Positions 33,581 to 44,645 of a DNA stretch of 64,000 nucleotides are shown here, piece after piece. Numbering within the stretch: position 1 is the first letter of the stretch; the number at the start of each line of letters is the position of its first letter. The translations under genes were made by a program, and so were the position numbers. The DNA is from Cynocephalus volans. Lineage: Eukaryota > Chordata > Mammalia > Dermoptera > Cynocephalidae. The stretch lies in assembly GCF_027409185.1 (NCBI RefSeq), contig NC_084462.1, positions 40,000,679 to 40,064,678 on the forward strand, written 5' to 3'. The notes under the pieces were generated by a model, which worked only from the letters and a program-made list of their open reading frames with translations, did not search any database and was not told where the DNA came from.

Positions 33581-33829
33581 CTATTTGGAGATGAGAAGCT
33601 GTTTATCTTCCGATTTGTCAAGTTTCTGAATTTCAGGACTCCTGTCTCCCTTCATCACTGTTTGCAAAATGGCCAGCTCTTTTCTGAGCTCATCTCTCTT
33701 TTGTAATGCCTTACCAAATCCAGCTGACAGCAAACCTCTGGCAAGACTGACATACCTCCACCTCTTCGCATCAGGTATGGGATCTACCCTCCAGGTACTC
33801 ACAGAAAATAGTTTTACTGAACTCTCCAC
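33581..33829 (-). other. 82-codon open frame with protein-like composition, unidentified
   Basis: A minus-strand frame from ATG at 33829 to a TAG at 33581. It has a balanced composition and a charged amphipathic stretch (QKRDELRKELAILQ) that could form a helix. It is the only non-L1, non-GC-rich frame here that reads like a protein. I recognise no family. It may be an exon, a fragment of a processed pseudogene, or chance. I see no clear upstream splice acceptor, poly-A tail or duplicated target site, so I do not call it a gene. Confidence 0.3.
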
Positions 33830-33919
33830 CCAGCCCCTGAGACAGGGCTACATTATTATTATTATTATTTTACTAGCAGAGATCCATTTCTGTATCAATC
33901 ACAATAACCTCTGTTAGGC

Positions 33920-34265
33920 TTTAGTAACAAACAACTTCAGAATCTCAGTGGCTTACAAAAGTTTGTGTGTCATTCCCACTCCTGTCCATCCCTGTTCAAC
34001 GGGGGTCACTGGGATGCAAACTGAAGGAGTAGCCAGGGCATAGAGCATTGCTGGTGGCTGAGGGACAGAGGCAGGGTGGGGGCCAGGCAGCGGGCTTTCA
34101 AGCTTCCACCCGGAAATGGCACATCACCTCTGCCTGCCCTTTATCAGCTAAAGCAGGGCCCAAGGCCTCATACCCCGAGGACAGGGAGGCCACTGTCACG
34201 CTTCACCTGGAAGAGGGAAGCCAGACACACTCAGCAGTACCAATGACTACCATAATGCCCTTTTT
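33920..34265. mobile_element. Ancient dispersed repeat, family not named
   Basis: The start AGTAACAAACAACTTCAGAATC, CTCAGTGGCTTACAAAAG matches a very common mammalian repeat whose usual form is GTAACAAACAACCCCAAAATCTCAGTGGCTTA. The later part (ACCCGGAAATGGCACATCAC) also fits. I cannot place it in a family with confidence. Confidence 0.5.
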
Positions 34266-34432
34266 TTGAAAATTTTAGTGGTTTCCATTTTTTTCTCCTT
34301 GTAAATAGAGATGTGATGAACATCATCTTTTCTCCATACCTCCTGTCCTTTTATTTTCTGAAGATAAATTTATAGACATGGAATTACTGCTAAATTTTTG
34401 ATGTCAAGGCTGCTGCTAGCCCTGATGATGCC

Positions 34433-34833
34433 TGTCTTAGTATGTTCCTGCTGCAATAACACAAATGCTTTAGACTGAGTAATTTATAAATAATAGAAAT
34501 TTATTTCTCTCAGTTCTGGAGGCTGAGAAGTCCAAGATCAAGGTATCAGAAGATTTAATTTCTGGTCAGGATTCACTCTGTGCCCCATAGATGGTACATT
34601 ATAGCTATGTCTCCACATGGTGGAATGCGGAAGGGACAAATTCTGTGTTCTCACATGACAAAGGAGACAGAAGAGCCATGCAGTCTCTGAAGCCTCTTTT
34701 ATAAGGCATTAATCCGATTCACAAGGGTGAGGTCCTTGTGGCCTAATCATCTATCAGGACCCACCTCTGGATTACCTTCACCTTGGGGTTCATGTTCCAA
34801 CATATGAATTTCAGAAGGACACAAACCATAGCA
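34433..34833 (-). mobile_element. ERVL-MaLR solo LTR
   Basis: Reverse MaLR LTR with ends TGTCTTAGTATG and ACCATAGCA. Inside are CAATAACACAAATGC, GAGTAATTTATAAATAATAG, AGTTCTGGAGGCTGAGAAG, CAAGATCAAGGTATCAG and CATATGAATTTCAGAAGGAC. Flanking five bases are ATGCC (34428-34432) and GTGCC (34834-34838), a 4 of 5 match to a 5-bp duplication. No internal region, so it is a solo LTR from recombination. Confidence 0.85.
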
Positions 34834-36779
34834 GTGCCTCTGCATGTATGACTGAGAAGTAGGCTGGGTGGCAGGTTGATGGGGATAAGTTGGTGCCCTC
34901 TATATCCCAGGCCAGGGTGTGGCTCAGAAGGTGGGTGGTAGCTATATTTCAGGCTTTGATTGCCCCTTAGCCTGATAGGGCAGGGAAGTACACTATCATC
35001 TTAACTGTGGCAGCACTTACCAAAAACCCAAAAAGTGCAGGTCACCATCTAGAGTCAGTTCATACTTTCAAAAATTGCTAATGTGTCCTGGACTTACAGG
35101 GCCCACAGGAGAACAAAAGCCGTTTTTCAAAGATCGACAAAAGAAAGACCTAGAGGAGAGACATTCCTTCTACAGAATTCATTCTAGTCTGTTAATTGTA
35201 TTGAATTTCTGGACAGAGCTCAACAAAATAGAAAAATGTGACTGAAATTCACCTAATCTCTTGGTGTTCGATTTCTCGTCTGCAAAAAAGTAACAGGCTT
35301 CCTTAGAATGTGGGTTGTTTTATCAGCCCTGACCACAGAAAACTTCTCCAGCCTTTCAGCAAGATCTCACTGATGAGCTGTGAGTGACAGAAAAATGATC
35401 CAGGGTGGTGCTGATACAAAGAAGGGAAAATGGATGTGAATGATGACTTTAATTGAATGACAAAGCTATGGGCAACAACCGGAGCCACCTTGAAATATTT
35501 AGGCCTTCACAACTCCCAGGCATGGGCCCAGGGAGACCCTGTTATAGACAGAAACTGGAACATTCACAGCCACAGTCTATAAACATGCCCAAGAGCTGCG
35601 TCACCATATTGTTTCCTTTGGATTTGGATTCTGAAAATGGGACTGCAATTTTATTGTCATCATGAGCTGAACTAATTGAGGGAAATTTGGGGGGTTATTT
35701 GTTTTGTTAATTAGTTTGTGTTTTTAAATGTGTTGTCACATGATTGATGCCGTCTTTCTGTCTAATGCCCTGTGGGGCGGGCAGGCATTAGTACATATTA
35801 AAAACTCACGGCACTTATACATCTAATGTACATAAAATAAATTCTGGCAGTAATTATTTGTTTACCAAATGATTTACTCTAGGATTCTTTCAAGTAGTAA
35901 ACTTCTCAATGTGCACTTAACTGATGATTCTAATTTTTAAAGTATTCTACCTTAATAGAAAAGGATTGATTGTTAAGGGGAAAAAAACTGACTAGTGTTT
36001 TAGATGGCTCTTTTCCTTTCTCCCTTTTCTGGCTTCATGAGGCAGGAATAAGACCTCTCCTTTGCATACTCCAAGAAGGACATGCTAGAATTGCTTGTCT
36101 ACATCTGGACCCTCTACCAAGGTCTGCTGTTACCTTAGAGCAACTCGACAACTGGCATTTCCAAGGCCCACTGCTTTTCATCCTCTGGCACGAGGCAGGA
36201 AAGTAGCTGGGACGTGCATAGCGGTGTCCTCACCTGGGCGTGGAGAAGGTGGAGCCCAGCTTGCATCAGGGCCCAAACTTGGGCATATGCTGTCCCTGCA
36301 TAGTCCCTATCGCCAGGGGGAGGAACATGGTGAATGGCATAAGCCACCACCTGCTGTGCCAGCTAGGACCTTGAGAGGAGCCATTCCCCCAGAAGACCTG
36401 CCCTGTTGGCAGCGAGAGGGAGCTGCAGATGAGTGTCCATTGAGAGAGCATGCCCCATCTCTGGGGAAGCTTTCTGTTCATTATCCTTGCAGGATGCACA
36501 CATTGGTATGTCATGATGCAACTCACAAAACAACCCCAGTGGGATTCAGGAAGGGAATGCTGCACTTTGGTGGGACGAGGCACGTGGTGGGAGAGGACCT
36601 CAGTGTGCATGCAGCCTGTTGTCCTCCTCATATCCTGGTTCCTGTGTCCAGAGTGAACCCAACCAGCTTCCTTCTGGCATTGGCAGACCTGGTCGGAGGA
36701 ACTTTGCAAAGTGAATAACCACAGAACATTCTGGCTCCTCATGAGCCTTGGTGGAAGGCCAGGGGCAGAGGGTTTGGAA
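34834..36779. other. Unassigned stretch
   Basis: No recognisable gene. The longest plus frame, 207 codons at 36095-36718, overlaps a 158-codon minus frame at 36266-36742 and has no domain I know. Several AT-rich blocks (for example near 35740-35900) show no repeat signature. Confidence 0.4.
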
Positions 36780-36935
36780 GCACTGGATGCCCAATGAACT
36801 CGGACACATATTAGCCAAGTGACCTTGAGCTAGTTCCTTGCTGGGTATATGTTTGCTCAGCTGTAAGATAGAATGATCGTAAATCACCCCAGCCACCCTC
36901 GAGGGATGGCTGTGACAATTAGATGGGAGAACAGA
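36780..36935 (+). mobile_element. MIR SINE remnant
   Basis: CAAGTGACCTTGAGCTAGTTC, TTTGCTCAGCTGTAAGATAG and TGGCTGTGACAATTAGATGGG correspond to MIR TGTGACCTTGGGCAAGTTAC, CTCATCTGTAAAATGG and GTTGTGAGGATTAAATGAG. Confidence 0.6.
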
Positions 36936-39900
36936 TGGGACTGGTCACCCACATTTGGGACTGAAGAGCTGATGGAGGTTCCTGGTTCTTACGGCAGGGA
37001 CGTTCTGCTGGGAGCCGCCTGATTCACAGCTCTCTGCACGGGCATGTTGCTTTCCCTGCTAAAATCAGAGGCTGTAAATAATTGTTCCTCCTGCCACAGC
37101 ATCACAAATGTCCTGGCAGGGGATGTTTGGAGGGACGTTTCCACATTCGTGGATATGTGCAATTACAAATGTAGGTACAGCATCCCGGGGGCCCTAGGAG
37201 GCAGTGGAAGGGCTCAGGGGTTCTGCATTCCTCTGTTAAGGGACAGGGAACAAGTGCTGAGCAAGGCTGGCTGCCTCCTGTGCAGTCAGCCTGGGATTGA
37301 GAGTCAGGGCAGGTGCCACAGAAGATGCAGGACCTTCAGGATCCCAATCCTGCGGCTGTGAATTCATTCCAGCCTTGGCAAGGCAGGATGTTCACCCAGA
37401 GCTGTCGTGTGATGAATAGATACTTGGCCAATATGTGCATGGATTCATATCTATGCAAAAATTAACTGCTCGTAAACATGAATAGAACCTAAGCATAGTT
37501 TTTAAAATTCTATTTTCTCACATTTAGTGGTCCTTCTTTGCATCTTAGTATTGCTGAAGTTAGGCCATGTCACATGAATAGGGTTGCAGTAGGCTTGACC
37601 CCCATGGTTGTCATTGGTGCCAGAATTCCCAAATCTCTGCCTTTGCAGCACTCAGCAGGGCTGAGTCCTATGCATCTCTTTGGGGGCTGGCCCTGGGGGC
37701 TGATTCTGTCAGATGAGTTGTGAATGGGAGTGATTTGTGTCACTTCTGGGCTGGAGTATTTATTTAATTATCAGCGTGTAATTCCTCTGTGTGGTGATGC
37801 CAGTGTTTGGGGTGGTCTCCACCAGCCTATGCCCAGAGTGAGGGGTCATGCAGCACAGCCCCAAGCTGACTGCCATGACTATTTAGCATGAGCAAGAATA
37901 CAGCTTTTGTGGGCATGAGCTGCTAGGGCACTGGCTGGTCTGTTACTACCCAGAGGAACCTAGTCTACCGGGATACCGGGATTGATGCTCTCGCTGCTTT
38001 TTCTTTTCTTTTTTTTTTTTTTGCCTCTTTTTCTCTGCTAACTATTATCAGACTATGTGTCATAGAATGGAGGCACTATTGTAATTCCTCCAGTTGTCTA
38101 GAATTCTCAGTTAAGGAATCTTTTCAGATATTCTTGGTGTGACAATGCGGATTCTTGATTGTTGTCTGGATGTAACTGCTAAGGCAGGAATTGAGCTTGG
38201 ATATTTCAGGAGATTTGTATTTATAGGACCATTTTGAAAACTAGAAAGGCCTGTGAAATGGAGAAACTGGAAATGTCCCAAGTTATGTTTCATGAAGTTA
38301 AAATATGTTTTATTACAAAATAAAATATGATTCTTTGGTCCAATAAGTTTGGGAAATATTATATACTATTATTTGTTCTCAGAGCTGCATGATGTCCATT
38401 GGTGCATCAAAGGCTCTGAGATGGCCTGTAACAGTGGAATCAAGTTTTCCTCCAACTTATTCGACTAAAGAATATGCTTCCTTACTTCCAACTCCCATGC
38501 GCGTTTTTCAGAACCAGTGTTTATGGGGTAGTTGGTATGTAAAATGCGGAATTTTCCTTATCTTGGTGCAGCAGAATAGTGCTTCTTGTCAGAAAAGCTG
38601 TGTGATGTGCCATGCAGGAAGTCATTAGGACACAGGACACAGCACACATGATTACATACTGAGCTCTGTCGAGCACATGCTGCACGGGGCTCTCATGCTC
38701 ACTGGTACGTGAAGTGTGCTGCACCTGGTGTCTTGCGCCTTCTCTCTGGTTTATTCTGGAAGTGGCCAGGGAAGGTCCTGGCCTTGAGGATCAGGTCCTG
38801 GGTCCTGAGAGAGCACACATGATGTGGCAAGACCTCATGCCTGTGCCTTTGGAGAGAAGCTTAGTGCCCTTGGAAATGACAGCTAGACTGGCATATGGGA
38901 GGAAGTTCATCACTTGCAGGTCAAGTCCAGGGGTACTGAGGACCAAGGGGGGAGACCCAGGGCCAGGTGTGCATGGCTTAGACACTCCGAGCTGGTCCTG
39001 CTGTTGCAGATCTGATGTTCTCACTTGAACTCGCTTGTTTGCACAGTAACATTCTACAGGATGACATGGCTTGAGATGGCAGGGAGTGGGTGCTGGGGGT
39101 CGGGGGAGGAGGCTTTGTCGTGGCAAGTCAGACTCTACCACATCTTGGGGGCCTTTCATTTCAGTGTCAGTGGGAGGGTTCTTGAGGTCAGAAATATGGC
39201 TGTGGTGAGGCAGTTCTTTTATTCAGGCACAAAGGAGTGAGATGTGGCTCTTCTCATGTCCATGAAATGGCTTCAGGGCTTGCATTTCCTTGAAGACACT
39301 GTCACTATTAACAGGCACATGAAATCTCTCTCAAGGCTGTTTCTTCTCTCCTTCAGCAAGGGCAACTGTAAAGGAGGCAGAGTAATTTAAATTCTGTGCC
39401 TTTTAAGTTTAAGTCACTTCAGAATGGCTCACGTGGCCGTCTGAAAGTTGTCTCCGAAAGTCTGTTAATGCTGTCACTATGGGCTCCAGGTCCCCCAAGG
39501 CTAGTGCTCGAGGCATGTAGGCACCTCCCAGGACAGGCCAGCTGGAGCTCTCTGGCTGGGTGGGGCATAGGGTCGGAGAACTGCGGACAGAGGCTCTAGC
39601 GCGGTAGGAAGCTGGGCTCTTCCCCCTGTGCTTTTGCTAATGAGACCCCCACAAGGGGACCGGGCACACGTGGGGCGAGCCTGGGTAAGGAAGGACCGGC
39701 GGTGGTCAGTGCCACCTCTGTCCTGGGAAAGCAGAAGAGCCAGGCAGCAGGGACTCTGCTGTCCTTGGCTCCCCGCTCATCTCTCAGGTGTCCTACAGGC
39801 GATCCTGCCTCTGTGGGCTCTCAAGGCCGACCCTCCCCCCCCCCCCGACTGGTGGAAGGACCAAGCACAACAGCAATGGACAAATGCTCACTCCCTTTCC

Positions 39901-40120
39901 CTGCATGGCTCTGAGCAGGGCACATGGCATTCTGCCAGCAGGGGCCTGGCCTGCTTGCGGCTCTAGCAGGCGGCACCCTCGCTGTGCCCATGTGGTCCCT
40001 ATAGAGTGAGGACCCTTGAAGGGAGGTGAGGGTGAGCAAAAGGCCCTTCTCCACCACCCTGGAGCCCTTGAGGGTGGGCGAGAGCCTCCTCATTCCTGTG
40101 GCGGTTGTCCCCAGCTCCTC
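36936..40120. other. Unassigned stretch
   Basis: No gene or named repeat. It contains a poly-T run at 38008-38022 and a C-run of about 13 at 39834-39846. GC-rich frames near 38700-39970 are short and overlap on both strands. Confidence 0.4.
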
Positions 40121-40127
40121 TGCCACC

Positions 40128-40490
40128 ACAAGTACACACATGCGTGCACATACATATGTGCATGCACACATACACACATGCACACACACATACACATATG
40201 TACCCACACACTCTCACACTCACATATACATATACACGTACACATGTACACATACATACATGTACCCGCACAAACACACGTGCACACACACACACACTAC
40301 ACCACACACAGACACACACACCTTACCATGTACACACCCCACACACGACAGAGACACACCCCACCACATACCCCACACACAAGCAAGCATGCATACACAC
40401 CACACACAGATACACCATGCACCAAACACACATACACACACACCATGCACATATATACCATGCCACACACAGACACACAAATACATGTCA
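40128..40490. repeat. Long CA-rich simple repeat (imperfect dinucleotide array)
   Basis: About 360 bases of alternating purine-pyrimidine-like CACA, TACA and GCACA runs, for example GCACACATACACACATGC and CACGTGCACACACACACAC. Compound and interrupted, so it is an old array. Alternating CA/CG stretches can adopt Z-DNA. Long frames here (up to 206 codons plus, Cys/Val-rich minus) are repeat artefacts. Confidence 0.92.
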
Positions 40491-40961
40491 AATCAATCAA
40501 AAGATTCCAATAATTCATTTCCCCAAACATCCCTTCCTCTGTCTGCTTCTTTCCATTCTTTCCATCGTAGTTGCAGCCATCACTGTCTCTGTCTGGCTAG
40601 AAATATTATTATCTTTTCCACTAAATGTAATTTAAATTGCGCTTAATGGTGGGGACTGAGACAGGAGGTTGAATCCATGCCTCCTCTCTGCAGTGTCTGA
40701 TCTGTGGCTGTACTTGCTGGAAAGGGAACACTAGGGCCCTGCTCAGGGACTGCAGATGGAGGCACACCCCATCCTTGAGCACATGACATAGGCCCCCAGC
40801 AGCTTGGCTTTGTGCCTTATTGATTGGCAACTTTCTCATCAGAGTGCCCTGCCTCACCTTGCTGGGTGTCCTTTAGGGTGCAGAGCCCCTTGCCACAGAT
40901 GTCTGTATTGGGATAGTCTAGAAACATTACTAACATAGCTTATCCCTGTTGAGAAAGTTAT

Positions 40962-41355
40962 TGTCTCACTCTGCTTGGCTTGCTGTGACAAAATACTACA
41001 GACCGGTGGCCTAAACAACAGACATTTATTGTCTCACGCTTCTGGAGGCTGGGAGTCCCCAGATAGAGTTGTCGGCAAGGTTGATTTCTGGTAAGGGCTC
41101 TCTCCTTGGCTTGCAGATGGCCACCTGCTCAGTGTATCCTCACATGGCCTATTCTTTGTACATGTGTGGAGTGAGCAACTTCTGGTGGTTCTTCCTCTTC
41201 TTATCAGGGCACTAGTCTTAGTGGTCTAGGGCCTCACCTTTATGACCTCATTTAACCTTAATTACTTCCTTAAAGACCCTGTCTCCAAATACAGTCATAT
41301 TGGGGGTTAGGCATCAGCATATGAGTTTGGGGGGCACACAGTTCAGTGCAGAACA
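40962..41355 (-). mobile_element. ERVL-MaLR solo LTR (MLT1-like)
   Basis: Reverse-oriented LTR. It has TGTCTCACTCTGCTTGGC, TGACAAAATACTACAGACC, ACTTCTGGAGGCTGGGAGTCC-like sequence, GGCTTGCAGATGGCCACC, TATGACCTCATTTAACC, CTCCAAATACAGTCATATTG and GGGGTTAGGCATC, the known reverse MLT1A/B landmarks. No clear TSD. Confidence 0.85.
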
Positions 41356-44300
41356 GTGGTGGGGCTCCACTGTTCAGGTAAGCTCTTGCCTACCTCAGTG
41401 CCCCCCATTGTCCCATATGCACCCCTTATGCAAGTAGGCCCAGTTCCATGGAGCGCTGAGTGTGCTGGGCTGCCATGTCATGTGTGGAGGGACACCCTCC
41501 CACCCCCTGGAGTGACCTCCCTTCTCTAGCTGCCTGAAGAACTGCACCGTCTTCGTGACCCCACTGCCAAGGGTGATTCCGTGGAAGCTCTGGGGAAGCT
41601 CTGGCTGTGAGAGCCTCGGACTTACCACTTTACCTCTCTAGGTGTGTTTTCCCGTCTCTAAAATGGTGAAAACATGTTCTCCTGGTAACAAGTGTTAGAG
41701 GGTTCAGTTAGATAAATTTTGTGGCAATCTTTAGTAGATTAAGAAACAGGTATGCATAGGAAATGAATTATTATTGATGCTATCACTTAATTATTGAGGT
41801 GCACAAATAAAATGTCTGTGTGTATATCATTTAGGAATCTGTGCAGGTATGAGTAATAGAAAACTGACCAATGAAGGTTTTTCTTTTCACACTTATAAGT
41901 AAGGAGAAGTCTCAAGGTTACTGGCTTTGGTACAGGGGCTTGACCTGTCTGGGTTGGCCTTTCTGTAATTCTCTCAACGACAGAGCCCCAAGATGACTGC
42001 TGAAGCACTAGCCATTATATCCTAGTTCAAGGGGGCTGGAGGGTTAATGTCTGTACCACCTGCTTCTGATTCTCTTTTATCAGGATTGCAAAGATTTCCT
42101 AGAAATTCTCTGAGCAGGTTTCTGCATTGGTTTTATTGGCCAGAACTGGGTTTCTGCTTAGGTTTTAGTGCAGCTGCCACTACCTGCAAAGCAGGGAACA
42201 GTATTGCCACCACTGGCTTATGGTAATCAATATGCATTGCCTGACGCTGGGCATATTAACCCACCATCCATCAGAAACCAGGTTCTCATGGGCAGGCAGA
42301 GGTGGGATGAGTATTGGGTAGATAGCAGACAACAGCAGTGTCTCCCCAGGATATACTGTCCTTCTTAGGAGCTGTAGTTCAAAATTGCCCATGGTGAAAA
42401 GGTTACTAGATTCTGTTGAAGGATTCTACTGTTCCCCAGTGTTTCTCAGAAAGAGTAGCACCTGGGATGCACATAGGGAATGGGGTTTCGGCTGTTTTGA
42501 AGTCCAGTGTGCATCTTAGGTGTTGGAATGCGGGGCTTGGATGCTGGCATGGGCGGGTCCCCCATGGCCCCCAGCCGGAGTTCCACACCCCTCTTCTCCT
42601 CATGCCTCCTCCCTGCTGTCAGGGCCTCTCTTCTCTCCCCAACATTTCTTAGTCCCGTGGCTTTTTGTTGACTTGGCTCTTCATTCAAGCTCCACTTTGA
42701 TCAATTGTCCAAGAAGTTTAGAAAAGAAAGGCACGAGGCCACACACGATTAAAGTCTGGGCCTCACCCAGCCCACGTGGGGCCGGCCAGACTGGAGTCAG
42801 ACCCCTGAATCCAGCCGTGCTCTTAGCCCCAGGCCCGTCTGCTGACCAAGCTGTACCGCTGCCCCGCAGTCATGAGTCCCAGGGGAGAGACCGTGTGCCT
42901 CTTGTTTGTTCTCTTGTTCCCCTCTCTCTGGTGTGGGAGCGCTGTTCACAGAGCCCGGCGAGGCTTTGGCTGTGCTGTTGGGAGCAGCCAGGAACACGAA
43001 ACTGAACTGACATCATGCTCTGGCATCCTTAACAGAGAAGTGCACCAGGGTCTCTCATGTGCAAACTTCTAAATATGAAAAACAAGGTCCTAGATGAATG
43101 TGGAGGGAAATCTTGAGGCTGGTACTGACTGGAACTTACCAGAAATCAGGTGGCATCAACAACAAAGATACAGCCCAAGCCCGCACTGGGCCTCTGAGGC
43201 AGGTGCCTTCTTCTGTCTCCAGAGAGTCTATTTTCTGAAAAGTTTTTCTCAGCTCATGCTCCTGTAAGTGTTCAACTGGATGGGGTCAGTGCTGGGAAAA
43301 CTCAGCAGGTGCTGTTACTGATGCTTGATTGTGTTTCCCGAAGTGCTGTGTTCCACATCGGGCTCATGGAACAGAAAGGTGAGCTCTGCCCAAGGGGGAA
43401 GATGGTTTTGCTGTGGCTTTACTTTGCATAGATTGTTCTCCTCGACTTGCGGATGGTTTGGTGACTCTTGAATTATGCTTTAATTGAATCTTGTGAAAGA
43501 CCTTTGAGTTGTTTTTCTGTTTTTTGGAGTTTTTTGTGTAAAAGATTTACTCCATTAGCATTTATTAGCTCGATTGTGTTACAAAATATCATGTGTCTGG
43601 ATTTTCTATCTTCTGACCCCTTCTCTATGGAAAAGCACTGCATGCTCTGAGGCGTCAACAGCTTCATCAGACAAATGCAACTGGCATCTATGGGAATGGA
43701 AGCTTTCTCCAGATCATTAAATGCAAGAACAGTATCTTAGTAGCAGAAGATTTCTGAGTTGAATGATTTCTTCTAAATTCTTGGGAAGAGTTCAGGTGAA
43801 AAGACACAGAACATGAGATGATCAACAGCCCATTCGCTTCCAGTCAGTTTTTCTGGTGCTTTTTTTTTTTTTTTAGCCTATGATTTCAGATCCATTTTAC
43901 TTCCATAAGAATGTAATGATCTTAATCAAATATAGCACGTTAATTACTGGAAGAAAGGCTCCAGTGGGCTGTGCTGATGGTTTTAAACCATCTCAGGCAA
44001 GCTGTTGTTGAGATAGCTCTGTAGTGCTGGGCAAAGGCCCATCAAACCCATCCAGTCCACCACAGGCATTCCCAGACTCTCTTTTAGCCCTGTCAAAACT
44101 AGAGCTGAGGATCTTAAATGTCAGCTCCCCAATCGTTCTAAACCCAGATAAGAGATTGGGAATGTTTCTGCCCTTTCTGCTACATCTCTTGTGTGTAATT
44201 CAGAAGCAGTCAAAGAAAATAACATGTAAGAGCTTAAAAATAGGAGGAAGTCAAAATTAGAATTAAAAATAGACATTAAGCACATTCATAAACTATAATG

Positions 44301-44435
44301 ATTCAGTAACGCGTAGTAGCTTATGCAGATACACACCTGCGTGAACCCTTTTCACGGATCATGTATGTTTGTGTGTGAGCATGTGTGTGCAACACACATT
44401 TCCTGTGAGAATGTGTGTCTTGGGAAAAGGCAGAG
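41356..44435. other. Unassigned stretch, with a possible ancient repeat
   Basis: 42010-42165 resembles an old dispersed repeat (GGTTTTATTGGCCAGAACTGG), with the family not assigned. No gene. GC-rich frames at 42416-43070 (the longest is 161 codons, plus, 42520-43005) overlap frames on the other strand and show no domain. A T-run lies at 43861-43875. Confidence 0.4.
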
Positions 44436-44439
44436 AAAA

Positions 44440-44645
44440 GCTTGGGATTTAGTAGTGGGGAGACTGAGTCTGAACCATAGCTAATGTGGGCAAGTTACTT
44501 AACCTCTTTGAGGCTTGATTTCACCTACAAAATGGGAATGATATTACTCACTCTACCAAGCTTTTATTATGAGGGTTAAATGAGGCGAGTTTATAAAAAG
44601 ACCAGCACATTGCCTGGCACATAGCAACTGGAAAATAAAGCAGAA
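44440..44645 (+). mobile_element. MIR SINE
   Basis: A good MIR match: GGGCAAGTTACTTAACCTC, TTTGAGGCTTGATTTCACC, AAAATGGGAATGATATTACTC, TTATGAGGGTTAAATGAGG and CATTGCCTGGCACATAGC. The order is plus-strand, central core to 3' end. Confidence 0.75.

Noticed and set aside
36095..36718. A 207-codon plus-strand frame
   Set aside because: It is the longest plus-strand frame, but it overlaps a 158-codon minus frame, has no recognised motif or exon signals, and lies in normal-looking unique DNA. Not enough to call a gene.
40026..40646. A 206-codon plus-strand frame (Thr/His-rich) and antisense Cys/Val frames
   Set aside because: Direct translation of the CA array, not coding.
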